From positions 1-35,386 of the forward strand of contig CAMYOJ010000031.1 of NCBI GenBank assembly GCA_947259985.1: a stretch of 35,386 nt of DNA. The letters run 5' to 3'. This document shows, piece after piece, positions 24,105-33,728 of this stretch. Position 1 is the first letter of the stretch; each line of letters begins with the position of its first letter. The position numbers and the translations under genes were made by a program. This DNA comes from an uncultured Woeseiaceae bacterium (GTDB lineage Bacteria > Pseudomonadota > Gammaproteobacteria > Steroidobacterales > Woeseiaceae). The notes under the pieces are model-generated. The model was given only the letters and a program-made list of their open reading frames with translations. It was not told the DNA's origin and searched no databases.

Positions 24105-25124
24105 CGTGTCATCGGCCTTGAGCACCGCACCCTTGAACGTGGCGAGCTGCCTGGCGACGAGCGCTTCGATGTCGTGCACCGCATTGGCGATACCGAGGTA
24201 GTAGGCAGGCTCCCGCCGCAGGAGCGACCAGTTGCCCGACTCCAGGATACGCACGAGGTGCGTGATGTTACAGCGAATAGCCTCGATATACGGGTTCTGG
24301 CCCTCGTACAGGACCTCGATGTAGCGGTAGGCACGATTAAACTTGGCGTTCAGGCGATCGCGCATGACCTCCTGGTAAAACGTCGGCGTCTTCCTCAACA
24401 GGTCTTCGCCCGACTCGTATCTCACCATGAATTCGCCAGGCTTGGCGTTCTCGACGGCGACGCCGCCCACGACAAACTCGTTGTAGAGGCGGTCGCGGCA
24501 TTTTTCGAGGTAGCAGCGGTCGGCCATCTGCGCAATCATGTCGGCGGTGCCGATAAGGTGGCCGCAGATGATGTCGCGTGGGTCGTCGAGTTCGATCTTG
24601 TCGAGGTCGACTTCGTAGCCCGTAAAATGCACGATCATGCTGCTGACGCCGACGTCCTTCGCCAGTCCCAGCTCGGGCAGGTAGCGGCGCAAAAAATCGG
24701 CGCTGCGCGATACATGGTAAAGCGTGAACTCGGCTCCGTTCGCAAAGTCGCTGTCGCGACTCTTGTGACGTATATAGCCGGAGTCGTGGAACAGGGACGT
24801 TATCAGCGCCATTTGCGCGCGCGCCGGGCCGAGGCGATCGCGGGGTTCGACGCTGCGCTCATATCCCGCGACGAGGCGTGCCAGCGCGAGCGTCATGTCG
24901 AGTGTGTGCTGCATGTCGTGGTAAGTCGTGTCGCACCCGTTGTAACCCGGGTAGCGTCCCGTGAACAGGCGCTCGAAATCGTAGAAGGCGAGCCAGAGCT
25001 TGTCGAAGGACATGCCGGGGAAGCTTTCGGCATAAAGCTCCTGCACGGCATTACGAACAGCCGCGGGATTACTGACCTGCACGGTATCGGTGACGTCGTA
25101 ATCGTTACGGCGGTCCTGAGACAT
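24087..25124 (-). CDS. HD-domain phosphohydrolase-like protein
   Basis: The 345-residue protein contains a likely HD/PDEase fold: NGCDTTYHDMQHTLDMTLAL (His69, His73) and SLFHDSGYIRH (His113, Asp114), with a further metal-ligand candidate His near VHFTGYEVDLD. This pattern is shared with cyclic-nucleotide phosphodiesterase-type HD domains. The substrate is unknown. It starts with ATG at 25124, sharing one base with the stop codon of the exonuclease gene (TAATG), with AGGGAAG upstream. It is the last gene of the prlC - exonuclease - HD operon. Confidence 0.8.
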   Translation of the reverse strand: MSQDRRNDYDVTDTVQVSNPAAVRNAVQELYAESFPGMSFDKLWLAFYDFERLFTGRYPGYNGCDTTYHDMQHTLDMTLALARLVAGYERSVEPRDRLGPARAQMALITSLFHDSGYIRHKSRDSDFANGAEFTLYHVSRSADFLRRYLPELGLAKDVGVSSMIVHFTGYEVDLDKIELDDPRDIICGHLIGTADMIAQMADRCYLEKCRDRLYNEFVVGGVAVENAKPGEFMVRYESGEDLLRKTPTFYQEVMRDRLNAKFNRAYRYIEVLYEGQNPYIEAIRCNITHLVRILESGNWSLLRREPAYYLGIANAVHDIEALVARQLATFKGAVLKADDTLLMPV

Positions 25125-25801
25125 TAACTTCCCTGGACGCTGGTCAGGATCAGGTCGATACGCAAACCGGCGTTGCGACGAAACCCGGCAGCGCGATAAT
25201 CCCACCAGCTGAAAGTGTTTTCGGGCTGTTCGAATTTGCGGAACACGTCAGTGAGCCCGAGGTCCAGCAGCGCCGTCAGTGCTTTGCGCTCGAGCGGACT
25301 GCAGAGTATTGCTTCGCCCCATTTCTCAGGGTCGTAGACATCGGCATCGGCCGGCGCGATGTTGAAGTCGCCGAGGACCACGAGATTCTCGTGTTGCTGC
25401 ATCTCTACTTCGAGAAAATGCCTCAGCGCTTCGAGCCAGTCGAGCTTGTATTCATACTTTTCGGAACCGACCTCGGAACCATTGGGGACATACAGGTCGA
25501 TGACGCGCACGTCCCCGACCGTACAGGCCAGCACGCGTCGCTGTGGATCCTCGAGACCCGGTATGTCAATCACGGGATCGGCGGGCGCGATCTTGCTTAT
25601 GGCTGCGACGCCGTTGTAGGTTTTCTGGCCGCTGGCGACAGAGTGGTAGCCGATTTCGTGCAGGGCATCCGCCGGAAATTTCTCGGTGAGCTGCTTGATT
25701 TCCTGCAGCACGAGGACGTCGGGGTCGTGTGCCTGCAGCCACTCGATGACATGGGGTTGACGCACGTTCATCGAGTTCACGTTCCAGGTGGCGATTTTCA
25801 C
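25124..25801 (-). CDS. Exonuclease III (XthA) homologue, C-terminally shortened
   Basis: The sequence is a clear exonuclease III relative. MKIATWNVNSMNVR opens the fold, LQEIKQ carries the metal Glu, LYVPNGSEVGSEKY the catalytic Tyr region, GDFNIAP the Asp/Asn pair, and FSWWDYRAAGFRRNAGLRID the late Asp. Family members then run about 30-40 residues to a DHAPV motif with the catalytic His. Here the protein ends after LILTSVQGS, at 225 residues (E. coli 268). No other frame supplies the missing end. The GTG start at 25801 overlaps the prlC stop by 4 bases. It may be catalytically impaired, or use another residue. Confidence 0.88.
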   Translation of the reverse strand: MKIATWNVNSMNVRQPHVIEWLQAHDPDVLVLQEIKQLTEKFPADALHEIGYHSVASGQKTYNGVAAISKIAPADPVIDIPGLEDPQRRVLACTVGDVRVIDLYVPNGSEVGSEKYEYKLDWLEALRHFLEVEMQQHENLVVLGDFNIAPADADVYDPEKWGEAILCSPLERKALTALLDLGLTDVFRKFEQPENTFSWWDYRAAGFRRNAGLRIDLILTSVQGS

Positions 25802-27813
25802 AAGATTCCGGCCTGCCGTAGCAACGCGTCAATGGTGGGCTTGCGGCCGCGAAAAGCGACGTAGGCCTGCATGATGTCCCTGCTGCCGCCGATCTCGAGT
25901 ATTTCCCTGCGAAAACGCTGCGCTGTCGCCTGGTCGAAGATACCGGCTTCCTCGAATGCTGCGAACGCATCTGCCGCCAGAACTTCGGCCCACTTGTAGC
26001 TGTAGTAGCCTGCCGCGTAGCCCCCTGCAAAAATGTGCGTAAACGCATGTGGCAGGCGGTTGTAATCCGGGTGCCGCAGCAAGGAAACCTCGTCGCGCAC
26101 TTCGGCGAGCGTCTCGAGCACGCGCGCCGGCCCGTCGGGATCGTATTCGGTATGAAGGCGGAAGTCGTAAAGGCCGAGCTCGATCTGGCGCATCATTGCA
26201 AGCGCCGCGCCGGCGTGCCGGCTGTCGTCGAGCTTGTCGAACATCTCTTTCGGCAGTGATTCGCCTGTTTCACGGTGCGCTGAGCAATGAGCCAGCACCT
26301 CGTAACTCCAGGCGAAGTTCTCCATGAACTGGCTCGGCAGTTCGACGGCGTCCCAGGGAACGCCGTTGATACCGGAGACACTTGGGAAGCCGATGCGCGT
26401 CAGCAAGTGGTGCAGCATGTGTCCGAACTCGTGGAACAGCGTTACGACGTCGTCGTGCGTCAACAACGATACACCGTCTTCGTCAGGCGGCTGGAAGTTG
26501 CAGACGAGGTAACCGACCGGAAGGGTCAGGCTGCCGTTCAGTTGTTGTCGCGTTACGCACTCGTCGATCCAGGCGCCCGTTCGCTTGCCGTTGCGCGCAT
26601 ATAGATCCACATAGAAGCCGCCGAGCACCGCACCGCCGCGTTCGCTGAGCGTGAAGTAACGCGCGTGCGGGTGCCAGGTCGCGACGTCGGGAACCTCCAG
26701 GAGCTCGAGGTCGTAGAGTTTTGCCGCCAGCGTGAACAGTCCCGAGACGACCGTGCGCGCGGGGAAGTACTGTCGCAAAGCCTCGTTGGAGATCGAAAAG
26801 CGGTCCTGTTTGAATTTTTCGAGCCAGAAGGTGATGTCCCAGGGTTCGAGATGCATGCCGGCAAACTCGGACAGATCGGCCAGCTCCCTTTCGCCGGCCT
26901 CTCTCGAATGCGAAGCGAGCTCGCGAAGAAACTCGACAACCTGTTCGGGCGACTCGGCCATCTTGGTCGCGAGGGAGTAGTGGGCATAGGTCGGGAACCC
27001 GACCAGCTTCGCGGCTTCGTGGCGTAGTGACAGGATCTTCTCGATATTGTCGCTGTTGTCCCATTTTGCGCTGCCAGCCTGATCGGATCCGCGCGTGACC
27101 CAGGCCTTGTACATGGACTCGCGCAGGGTTCGATCGGCCGCATGCTTCATGACGACGTCATAGGTCGGGTAATCGAGCGACAGCAACCAGCCGTCCAGCT
27201 TTTTTGACACCGCATCGTCGGCGGCACGGGCCAGCGCCTGGGGCGGGAGCCCCTCGAGCCGCTCGCTGTCTGTTATGTGCAGGGACCAGGCGTCGGATGT
27301 GTCCTGGACGTTGTGTTCGAAGGCCGCCTGGGTGGCCGCCAGCTCCTGCATGATGGCCTTGAAACGGTCCTTGGCATCTTTCTCGAGGTCGACGCCGGCA
27401 AGGTGGAAGTCTCTGAGGGCATGCTCGACCGCACTGCGGCTGGCCTCGGTGGCGTCGCTTGGCAAGGATTCGCCCACGGCCGCGTAGGCTCTTTGCAACT
27501 CCTCGTTCTGTGATATTTCGGTGCCATGCTCGGTCAACAGGGGCAGGGCCGCCGTGTATGCGTCTCGCCAGTCTGCCGATCCGAGTACACTTTGCAGATG
27601 GCTGACGGGCGACCAGATACGACCGAGCTCGTGTCCCATCCGTTCGACCGGGGCGACGAGCGAGTCGAGATCGGGCTCGGGGTTCGCCTGCAGCAGCTGC
27701 TCGAGCCTGGAACGATGTTCTGCGATGACCTGTTCTATCGCAGGCACGACATGCTCGGGCCTGAGGTCGCCGAATCGTGGCAGTGATGAAGTGTCGAGCA
27801 GCGGATTTGTCAT
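25798..27813 (-). CDS. prlC: Oligopeptidase A (M3 metallopeptidase)
   Basis: The 671-residue enzyme belongs to the M3 thimet-type family and matches PrlC/OpdA in length (E. coli 680) and in its start TNPLLDTSSLPRFGDLRPEHV. The zinc site is LFHEFGHMLHHLLT (His461, Glu462, His465), with Glu491 in GINGVPWDAVELPSQFMENF as the probable third ligand. It degrades short peptides, including cleaved signal peptides, in the cytoplasm. The stop overlaps the following exonuclease GTG (GTGA), so the two are translationally coupled. The ATG has only a weak ribosome-binding site. Confidence 0.95.
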   Translation of the reverse strand: MTNPLLDTSSLPRFGDLRPEHVVPAIEQVIAEHRSRLEQLLQANPEPDLDSLVAPVERMGHELGRIWSPVSHLQSVLGSADWRDAYTAALPLLTEHGTEISQNEELQRAYAAVGESLPSDATEASRSAVEHALRDFHLAGVDLEKDAKDRFKAIMQELAATQAAFEHNVQDTSDAWSLHITDSERLEGLPPQALARAADDAVSKKLDGWLLSLDYPTYDVVMKHAADRTLRESMYKAWVTRGSDQAGSAKWDNSDNIEKILSLRHEAAKLVGFPTYAHYSLATKMAESPEQVVEFLRELASHSREAGERELADLSEFAGMHLEPWDITFWLEKFKQDRFSISNEALRQYFPARTVVSGLFTLAAKLYDLELLEVPDVATWHPHARYFTLSERGGAVLGGFYVDLYARNGKRTGAWIDECVTRQQLNGSLTLPVGYLVCNFQPPDEDGVSLLTHDDVVTLFHEFGHMLHHLLTRIGFPSVSGINGVPWDAVELPSQFMENFAWSYEVLAHCSAHRETGESLPKEMFDKLDDSRHAGAALAMMRQIELGLYDFRLHTEYDPDGPARVLETLAEVRDEVSLLRHPDYNRLPHAFTHIFAGGYAAGYYSYKWAEVLAADAFAAFEEAGIFDQATAQRFRREILEIGGSRDIMQAYVAFRGRKPTIDALLRQAGIL

Positions 27814-27903
27814 GGCACGTTGATATATCTACAAACCGCCGCATATTAGCACAGGCCGGCGGCGGGGCCTTGCCGTGAACTTGACGTAACAGTGGAGAAA
27901 ATC

Positions 27904-29250
27904 GTGACCAAAAAATTCGATCTGATCGTAATTGGCGGCGGCAGCGGCGGCCTCGCGCATGCGCAGCGTGCTGCCGAATACGGTGCCAGTGCCGCGGTCG
28001 TCGAGTACGGGCCGCTGGGCGGCACCTGCGTCAATGTTGGCTGCGTCCCGAAGAAAGTCATGTGGTACACGGCACAGCACGCACATCAGCTTCATCATGT
28101 CGCGGACTACGGATTCGACGTCGAAGTTCGCGGTCATGACTGGGCCGGACTAAAGTCGCGTCGCGATGCTTACGTAAAACGCCTTAACGGCATTTACGGC
28201 AACAACCTGGACAAGAAAGGTATCACCCATCTGGCCGGCAGCGCGCGCTTCGTTGACGCAAACACGATCGATGTCGGTGGCGTCGAGTACCAGGCTGAGC
28301 GTATTGTCGTGGCAACCGGCGGCAAGCCGATCGTGCCCGATATTCCCGGAGCCGAGCTCGGTATAACATCCGACGGTTTTTTCGAACTCGAAGACCGCCC
28401 GCAACGCGTTCTGATAGCGGGTAGCGGCTACGTCTCGGTGGAACTGGCCGGTGTATTCAATGCCCTCGGATCCGATACGCAGGTCATCGTGCGCAAGGAG
28501 GGCGTGCTCAGGAGCTTCGACAAGATGCTGAGCGCGGAACTCATGGACGCCATGCGTGCCGGTGGCATCGCACTCGACACGGGCGTCATTCCGCAGTCGG
28601 CGGAGCAGACGGCCGATGGCATCGTGCTCCACGCTGAAGACGGCCGCAGCTTCGGGCCCGTCGATACGCTGATCTGGGCCGTGGGCCGATCACCGAATAC
28701 CGAGACCCTGGATGCAGCCAGGGCTGGCGTGGACATGGACCAGTGGGGCTTCATCCCGACCGATGAATTTCAGCAGACGAACGTCGACAACATCTTTGCC
28801 ATCGGCGACGTGACGGGACGCGAAGCACTGACGCCGGTTGCGATCGCGGCCGGGCGACGCCTGGCCGACCGGCTATACGGCGGCATGGAAGGTCGCCATC
28901 TCGAATATCGCCTGATACCGACCGTGATCTTCAGCCACCCGACGATCGGCACGGTCGGCCTGACCGAGGATCAGGCTCGCGCCGAGTACGGTGATGACAT
29001 CAAGGTCTATGAGTCCGCTTTCACGGGCATGTATTACGCGCTCGGCGACGACAAGCAGCGTTCAGTCATGAAGCTGATCACGACTGGCGCCGACGAGCGC
29101 GTCGTCGGCTGCCACGTGATTGGCGAAGGCGCCGACGAAATGATGCAGGGATTTGCCGTGGCGATGCGTATGGGCGCGACGAAGTCGGACTTCGACGACA
29201 CCGTGGCAATTCACCCGACGAGTGCAGAAGAACTCGTCACGATGCGCTAG
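27904..29250 (+). CDS. gor: Glutathione-disulfide reductase
   Basis: This NADPH-dependent flavoenzyme reduces glutathione disulfide in the cytoplasm. FAD-binding [17 protein letters not shown] opens the protein. The redox pair is [13 protein letters not shown] (Cys42 and Cys47, the same spacing as in E. coli). The NADPH domain has the Arg-containing [11 protein letters not shown], the FAD site is FAIGDVTGR, and the active-site base is in [12 protein letters not shown]. The GTG at 27904 has GGAG 6 bases upstream and gives 448 residues (E. coli 450); the GTG at 27892 overlaps that site. It is divergent from prlC with a 90-base shared upstream region. Confidence 0.96.
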   Translation: MTKKFDLIVIGGGSGGLAHAQRAAEYGASAAVVEYGPLGGTCVNVGCVPKKVMWYTAQHAHQLHHVADYGFDVEVRGHDWAGLKSRRDAYVKRLNGIYGNNLDKKGITHLAGSARFVDANTIDVGGVEYQAERIVVATGGKPIVPDIPGAELGITSDGFFELEDRPQRVLIAGSGYVSVELAGVFNALGSDTQVIVRKEGVLRSFDKMLSAELMDAMRAGGIALDTGVIPQSAEQTADGIVLHAEDGRSFGPVDTLIWAVGRSPNTETLDAARAGVDMDQWGFIPTDEFQQTNVDNIFAIGDVTGREALTPVAIAAGRRLADRLYGGMEGRHLEYRLIPTVIFSHPTIGTVGLTEDQARAEYGDDIKVYESAFTGMYYALGDDKQRSVMKLITTGADERVVGCHVIGEGADEMMQGFAVAMRMGATKSDFDDTVAIHPTSAEELVTMR

Positions 29251-29308
29251 CGCCTGTTTTGCGTATTTCGTGGCGCCCATGAATTGAAGAGACACGTAGG
29301 GTTCGTCT

Positions 29309-29330
29309 CCCACGACCCAGCTATCGTGGG
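29309..29330. terminator. Possible hairpin between gor and aroE
   Basis: CCCACGA (29309-29315) and TCGTGGG (29324-29330) form a perfect 7-bp stem with an 8-base loop, between the two convergent genes. No T-run is present on either strand, so this may be a weak bidirectional terminator. Confidence 0.4.
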
Positions 29331-29331
29331 G

Positions 29332-30155
29332 TTAGGCCGTAATCAACATCTGCTTGAGGACGGGCGCTGTATCGGGCCGCACACCGCGCCAGATACGGAA
29401 CGACTCGGCAGCCTGCTCGACAAGCATGCCCCAACCCATGATGGAGCGCTTCGCTCCCTGTTCACGCGCCCAGATGCTGAAAGGCGTCGGCTTCAAGCCG
29501 TATGACAGGTCGTAGCAGACCGTCTGGTCGGAAACGGCCGCGCCCGGATAAGGTGGCGAGTCGCCCTGCAGGCCGGCAGAAGTCGCGTTTATGATGAGAT
29601 CGTAGGTCTCGGTTACAGGCACGACGTTAAAACGACAGGCGGACACCGGGCCTGAGAGGGCAAAGCGTTCCACGAGTTCCTGCGCCTTTCCGAGCGTGCG
29701 ATTGGCGATGCGCAGTGATTCGGGCTCCATCTCGAGCAGAGGGCCTATGATGCCACGCGTCGCGCCTCCGGCCCCCAGGACAAGGATGTTGGCGCCCTCA
29801 AGTGAAAGCCCCTGGTTGACGACGAGGTCACGCAGCAAGCCGAAACCGTCGGTATTGTCGCCGTGGATCTCGCCGCCCAGAAACGACAGCGTATTGACGG
29901 CGCCTGCCGTACTGGCGCGCTCGCTGAGATGGTCGCAGAGTTTCGAGACCTCGCTCTTGTGCGGCACCGTGATGTTGAGTCCCTTGCCTCCCGTGCGCTG
30001 GAACTGGCGCACGGCCATTTCCAATTTCCCCGGGGCGACCTGCAGCAGCTCGTATTGAATTTCCTCTCCGGTCTGCAGCGCGAAAAGTCGGTGAATGACC
30101 GGTGACCGGCTGTGGGATACCGGGTATCCCATGACGCCGTATCGGTCGACCGCCA

Positions 30156-30156
<1 letters not shown>
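29332..30156 (-). CDS. aroE: Shikimate dehydrogenase
   Basis: The 274-residue enzyme reduces 3-dehydroshikimate to shikimate with NADPH in aromatic amino-acid synthesis. YGVMGYPVSHSRSPVIH binds the substrate, GLNITVPHK carries the catalytic Lys, and NTDGFG the paired Asp. The Rossmann loop is VLGAGGATRG, followed by the NADPH-phosphate motif ANRTLGKA. MLVEQAAESFRIWRG is the standard C-terminal helix. The ATG shares one base with the hemB stop (TAATG), so the two are translated as a coupled pair. Length fits E. coli AroE (272). Confidence 0.97.
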
Positions 30157-31232
<1,076 letters not shown>

Positions 31233-31289
31233 TTAGCGCAGTTTTCCACTGTTCCGGTAATAAAAATCACAGCGGACGGGTCATCTCGT

Positions 31290-31823
31290 ATGAACAACAG
31301 CAGCAATGAGGCCGCCAGACGGCGACGATTTGACCAGCTTGTGGCCGTGTTCCATGCCGACATGTACCGCTATGCGGCGTGGCTCAGCAGGGACAAGGCC
31401 ATCGCGGAGGACGTCGCACAGGAAGCGCTGCTCAGGGCCTGGAAATCGCTGGACGCGCTACGTGACGACAGTGCGGCGAAGCAATGGCTGCTGACGATTG
31501 TACGCCGCGAGAATGCGCGTTATTTCGAGCGGCGGCGACTGGAGACGGTGGACATAGACAACCTGACGGCATCCCAGGCGGCATTGATCGCCGAGGCGCC
31601 GAACGAGGAGCTCAACGATCTCAGGGAAGCAATCTACGGGCTCGAAGACGATTATCGCGAGCCGCTGGTTCTGCAGGTCCTGATGGGCTACAGCACCAAC
31701 GAGATTGGCGAGTTGATGGGACTGAAACAAGGCGCCGTACTGACGCGCCTGCATCGGGCCCGATTGAAGTTGAAGGACAAAGTAGCGGCGGAGGAAGAAG
31801 TCTCCGCCAACATGACTAAATGA
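31290..31823 (+). CDS. ECF-type RNA polymerase sigma factor
   Basis: The 177-residue protein has ECF sigma architecture. Region 2 (about 14-75) includes YRYAAWLSRDKAIAEDVAQEALLRAW and QWLLTIVRRENARYFERRR. Region 4 (about 112-165) includes YREPLVLQVLMGYSTNEIGELMGLKQGAVLTRLHRARLKL, the -35-recognition helix-turn-helix. GGACGGG 9 bases upstream supports the ATG. Its stop overlaps the next start by 4 bases (ATGA), the usual coupling of sigma and anti-sigma. It probably directs transcription of the EGSCG-peptide gene downstream, and possibly of itself. Confidence 0.93.
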   Translation: MNNSSNEAARRRRFDQLVAVFHADMYRYAAWLSRDKAIAEDVAQEALLRAWKSLDALRDDSAAKQWLLTIVRRENARYFERRRLETVDIDNLTASQAALIAEAPNEELNDLREAIYGLEDDYREPLVLQVLMGYSTNEIGELMGLKQGAVLTRLHRARLKLKDKVAAEEEVSANMTK

Positions 31824-32527
31824 TGAATTGCGAAGAATACAGACAGGCTATATCCGCTGATCCCGCTTTTGACGGCGGCGCCGGTCACCTGTCGGCTTGC
31901 GCGGACTGCCAGGCTTTCCGGCGCGACATGCAGGCCCTGAATCTCAGGATCGCCAAGGCGATGCAATTGAGCGTTCCTGCGCTGAAGCTCCCCGAGCTGC
32001 CGGCTGTCGACAATGTCGTGCCGATGGCCAGCCGGGAGCCGCTGTCGAGGCCTGTATGGTTCGCAATGGCGGCATCGGTGTTATTTGCGGTCATCATGGG
32101 TGCGCGCATGCTGGGCGTCGGCGTCAGTTACGACTCGCTCGGCGAGGAAATAATCGCGCACCTGGACCACGAGCCCTATGCGCTGCGTGTCACGAGCACG
32201 CCCGTCAGCGATAACAAGTTGCGGAAAGTGGTTCCCGCAAACATCGCCGAGATGGATCATAGCGCGGGCCTTATCACTTATGCGCAAAGCTGCAAGATCA
32301 ACGGCAAACAGGTACCGCACCTGGTGATCCAGGGTGAGACCGGACCTGTGACGATCCTGCTCATGCCCGACCAGGCCGTTTCGGCTGCGGAGACGCTCGA
32401 GGGCGAGAACATACATGGTGTCATCGTGCCCGTCGGTGCGGGCAGTATCGCGATCATCGGTCCTCGCGAGGAGCCGCTCGATCGCGTAGAGAAGAGTGTG
32501 TTGGAATCAGTGACCTGGAGTACCTGA
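31820..32527 (+). CDS. DUF3379 protein, probable anti-sigma factor
   Basis: The 235-residue protein resembles the DUF3379 family. The N-terminal CEEYRQAISADP (Cys4) and GHLSACADCQAFRRDM contain the His23-x3-Cys27-x2-Cys30 zinc motif of zinc-binding anti-sigma domains. One membrane helix follows (about 79-98), then a periplasmic domain. The 4-base overlap with the ECF sigma gene fits a membrane-bound anti-sigma that sequesters it. The inducing signal is not visible. The EGSCG-repeat gene starts 58 bases after it. Confidence 0.85.
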   Translation: MMNCEEYRQAISADPAFDGGAGHLSACADCQAFRRDMQALNLRIAKAMQLSVPALKLPELPAVDNVVPMASREPLSRPVWFAMAASVLFAVIMGARMLGVGVSYDSLGEEIIAHLDHEPYALRVTSTPVSDNKLRKVVPANIAEMDHSAGLITYAQSCKINGKQVPHLVIQGETGPVTILLMPDQAVSAAETLEGENIHGVIVPVGAGSIAIIGPREEPLDRVEKSVLESVTWST

Positions 32528-32585
32528 AAACACGTCGCTGAAAAATAAACGCCCGGTCGCGGGCAACCTGCTAGGAGAGATAAAG

Positions 32586-32969
32586 ATGTCAGAGAAAAAA
32601 GTTGTAAAGCCAGTCGCTTTGGCTGTGGGCGCGGCATTGGTCGGAACGTTTGCAATCAGTGGCGCGGTCAATGCCGATTCAATTGAGAGCCCTTTCACGA
32701 TGTCGACCATGAGCGCCGGTTACATGCTGGGCACGGGCGAAGGTAGCTGTGGCGAAGGTTCTTGTGGCGAAGACAAGAAGGGCGAGGGTAGCTGTGGTGA
32801 AGGTTCCTGCGGCGGCGATAAGGAAGGCGAAGGCTCTTGTGGTGAAGGTCATGACAAGGACAAAGGTGAAGGTTCCTGTGGCGGCGACAAGGAAGGCGAA
32901 GGCTCTTGTGGCGGCGAGAAGGAAGGCGAAGGCAAGTGCGGTGAAGGCTCCTGCGGAGGCGCTGCGTAA
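32586..32969 (+). CDS. HvfA-like EG(S/K)CG-repeat exported peptide
   Basis: The 127-residue product has a signal peptide (basic start VVKPVALAVGAALVG, cleavage near AVNA before residue 31), a short spacer SPFTMSTMSAGYMLG, and then nine EG(S/K)CG motifs (eight EGSCG and one EGKCG) between residues 52 and 125. They are separated by Lys/Asp/Glu/Gly linkers. It carries nine Cys, all in these motifs. This architecture matches HvfA-type precursors of copper-binding RiPPs modified by MNIO (DUF692) enzymes with a DUF2063 partner, although most known ones have EGKCG. No such enzyme gene is in the window. AGGAGAG 7 bases before the ATG is a strong ribosome-binding site. It is the last gene of the sigma/anti-sigma unit and is followed by a terminator. 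Confidence 0.85.
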   Translation: MSEKKVVKPVALAVGAALVGTFAISGAVNADSIESPFTMSTMSAGYMLGTGEGSCGEGSCGEDKKGEGSCGEGSCGGDKEGEGSCGEGHDKDKGEGSCGGDKEGEGSCGGEKEGEGKCGEGSCGGAA

Positions 32970-32994
32970 GACACCCCGGTTCAATGCCTATACG

Positions 32995-33021
32995 AAGCCC
33001 GCGCCTTGCGCGGGCTTTTTT
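32995..33021 (+). terminator. Rho-independent terminator after the EGSCG gene
   Basis: AAGCCCGCG (32995-33003) and CGCGGGCTT (33009-33017) form a 9-bp stem with loop CCTTG, followed by a run of six T (33016-33021). It is the clearest terminator in the window and isolates tag from the sigma operon. Confidence 0.92.
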
Positions 33022-33080
33022 GTATGTGCAGACCAGTTTAGGACGCTGACGGCGTGCGGCCGGCCTGCTAGATTAATGAT

Positions 33081-33674
33081 ATGAACAAGCCTGTCGTACG
33101 TTGCAAGTGGGCCGAGGGAGTGAGCCTCGATTACATCGAGTATCACGACAAGGAATGGGGCGTCCCGGTGTGGGACGATCGCACGCAGTTCGAGTTCCTG
33201 ATACTCGAGGGTGCGCAGGCGGGACTCAGCTGGTCGACGATACTCAACAAGCGCGACGGATACCGCCGGCTGTTCGCAGACTTCGACGTACGAAAGGTGG
33301 CCCGTTTTACAAAGCCCCGCATCGAGAAGATTCTGCTCGATCCCGCCATCGTCAGGAACAGGCTCAAAGTCGAGTCGACCGTGACCAATGCGAAGGCTTT
33401 TCTCGAGGTACAGAAGGAGTTCGGCACCTTCAGCGAATACATCTGGGGGTTCGTCGGCGGCAAGCCGGTACAGAATCGTTTCAGGAAAGACAGCGACATT
33501 CCGGCAACGTCTCCCGAGTCAGACGCCTTGAGCAAGGACCTCAAGAAGCGCGGCTTCAAGTTCGTCGGCAGCACCATCGTTTATGCGCACATGCAGGCGA
33601 CCGGCATGGTCAACGACCATGTCACGGGCTGTTTCCGGCACAAGCCCTGTGCCGCACTTGCAAAACGCCCGTAG
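33081..33674 (+). CDS. tag: DNA-3-methyladenine glycosylase I
   Basis: The 197-residue enzyme removes 3-methyladenine from DNA in base-excision repair. RCKWAEG with Cys8, YHDKEWGVPVWDD, and the substrate-pocket stretch FEFLILEGAQAGLSWSTILNKRDGYR are diagnostic of Tag. The C-terminal FVGSTIVYAHMQATGMVNDHVTGCFRH supplies the remaining zinc ligands (His and Cys). Length is normal for the family (about 190). No strong ribosome-binding site precedes the ATG. It stands after a terminator and is probably its own unit. Confidence 0.95.
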   Translation: MNKPVVRCKWAEGVSLDYIEYHDKEWGVPVWDDRTQFEFLILEGAQAGLSWSTILNKRDGYRRLFADFDVRKVARFTKPRIEKILLDPAIVRNRLKVESTVTNAKAFLEVQKEFGTFSEYIWGFVGGKPVQNRFRKDSDIPATSPESDALSKDLKKRGFKFVGSTIVYAHMQATGMVNDHVTGCFRHKPCAALAKRP

Positions 33675-33728
33675 CGAGCGGAATATCTATCGGCTCCCGC
33701 GAAAAACCATCAATAACAGGGGATCGCT

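Noticed and set aside
25798..27844. Several long plus- and minus-strand frames overlapping prlC
   Set aside because: All are out-of-frame shadows of the M3 peptidase and carry no motifs.
32730..32965. CRISPR-like or simple DNA repeat array
   Set aside because: The periodic pattern is in frame and encodes EGSCG motifs with variable linkers, so it is a coding repeat.
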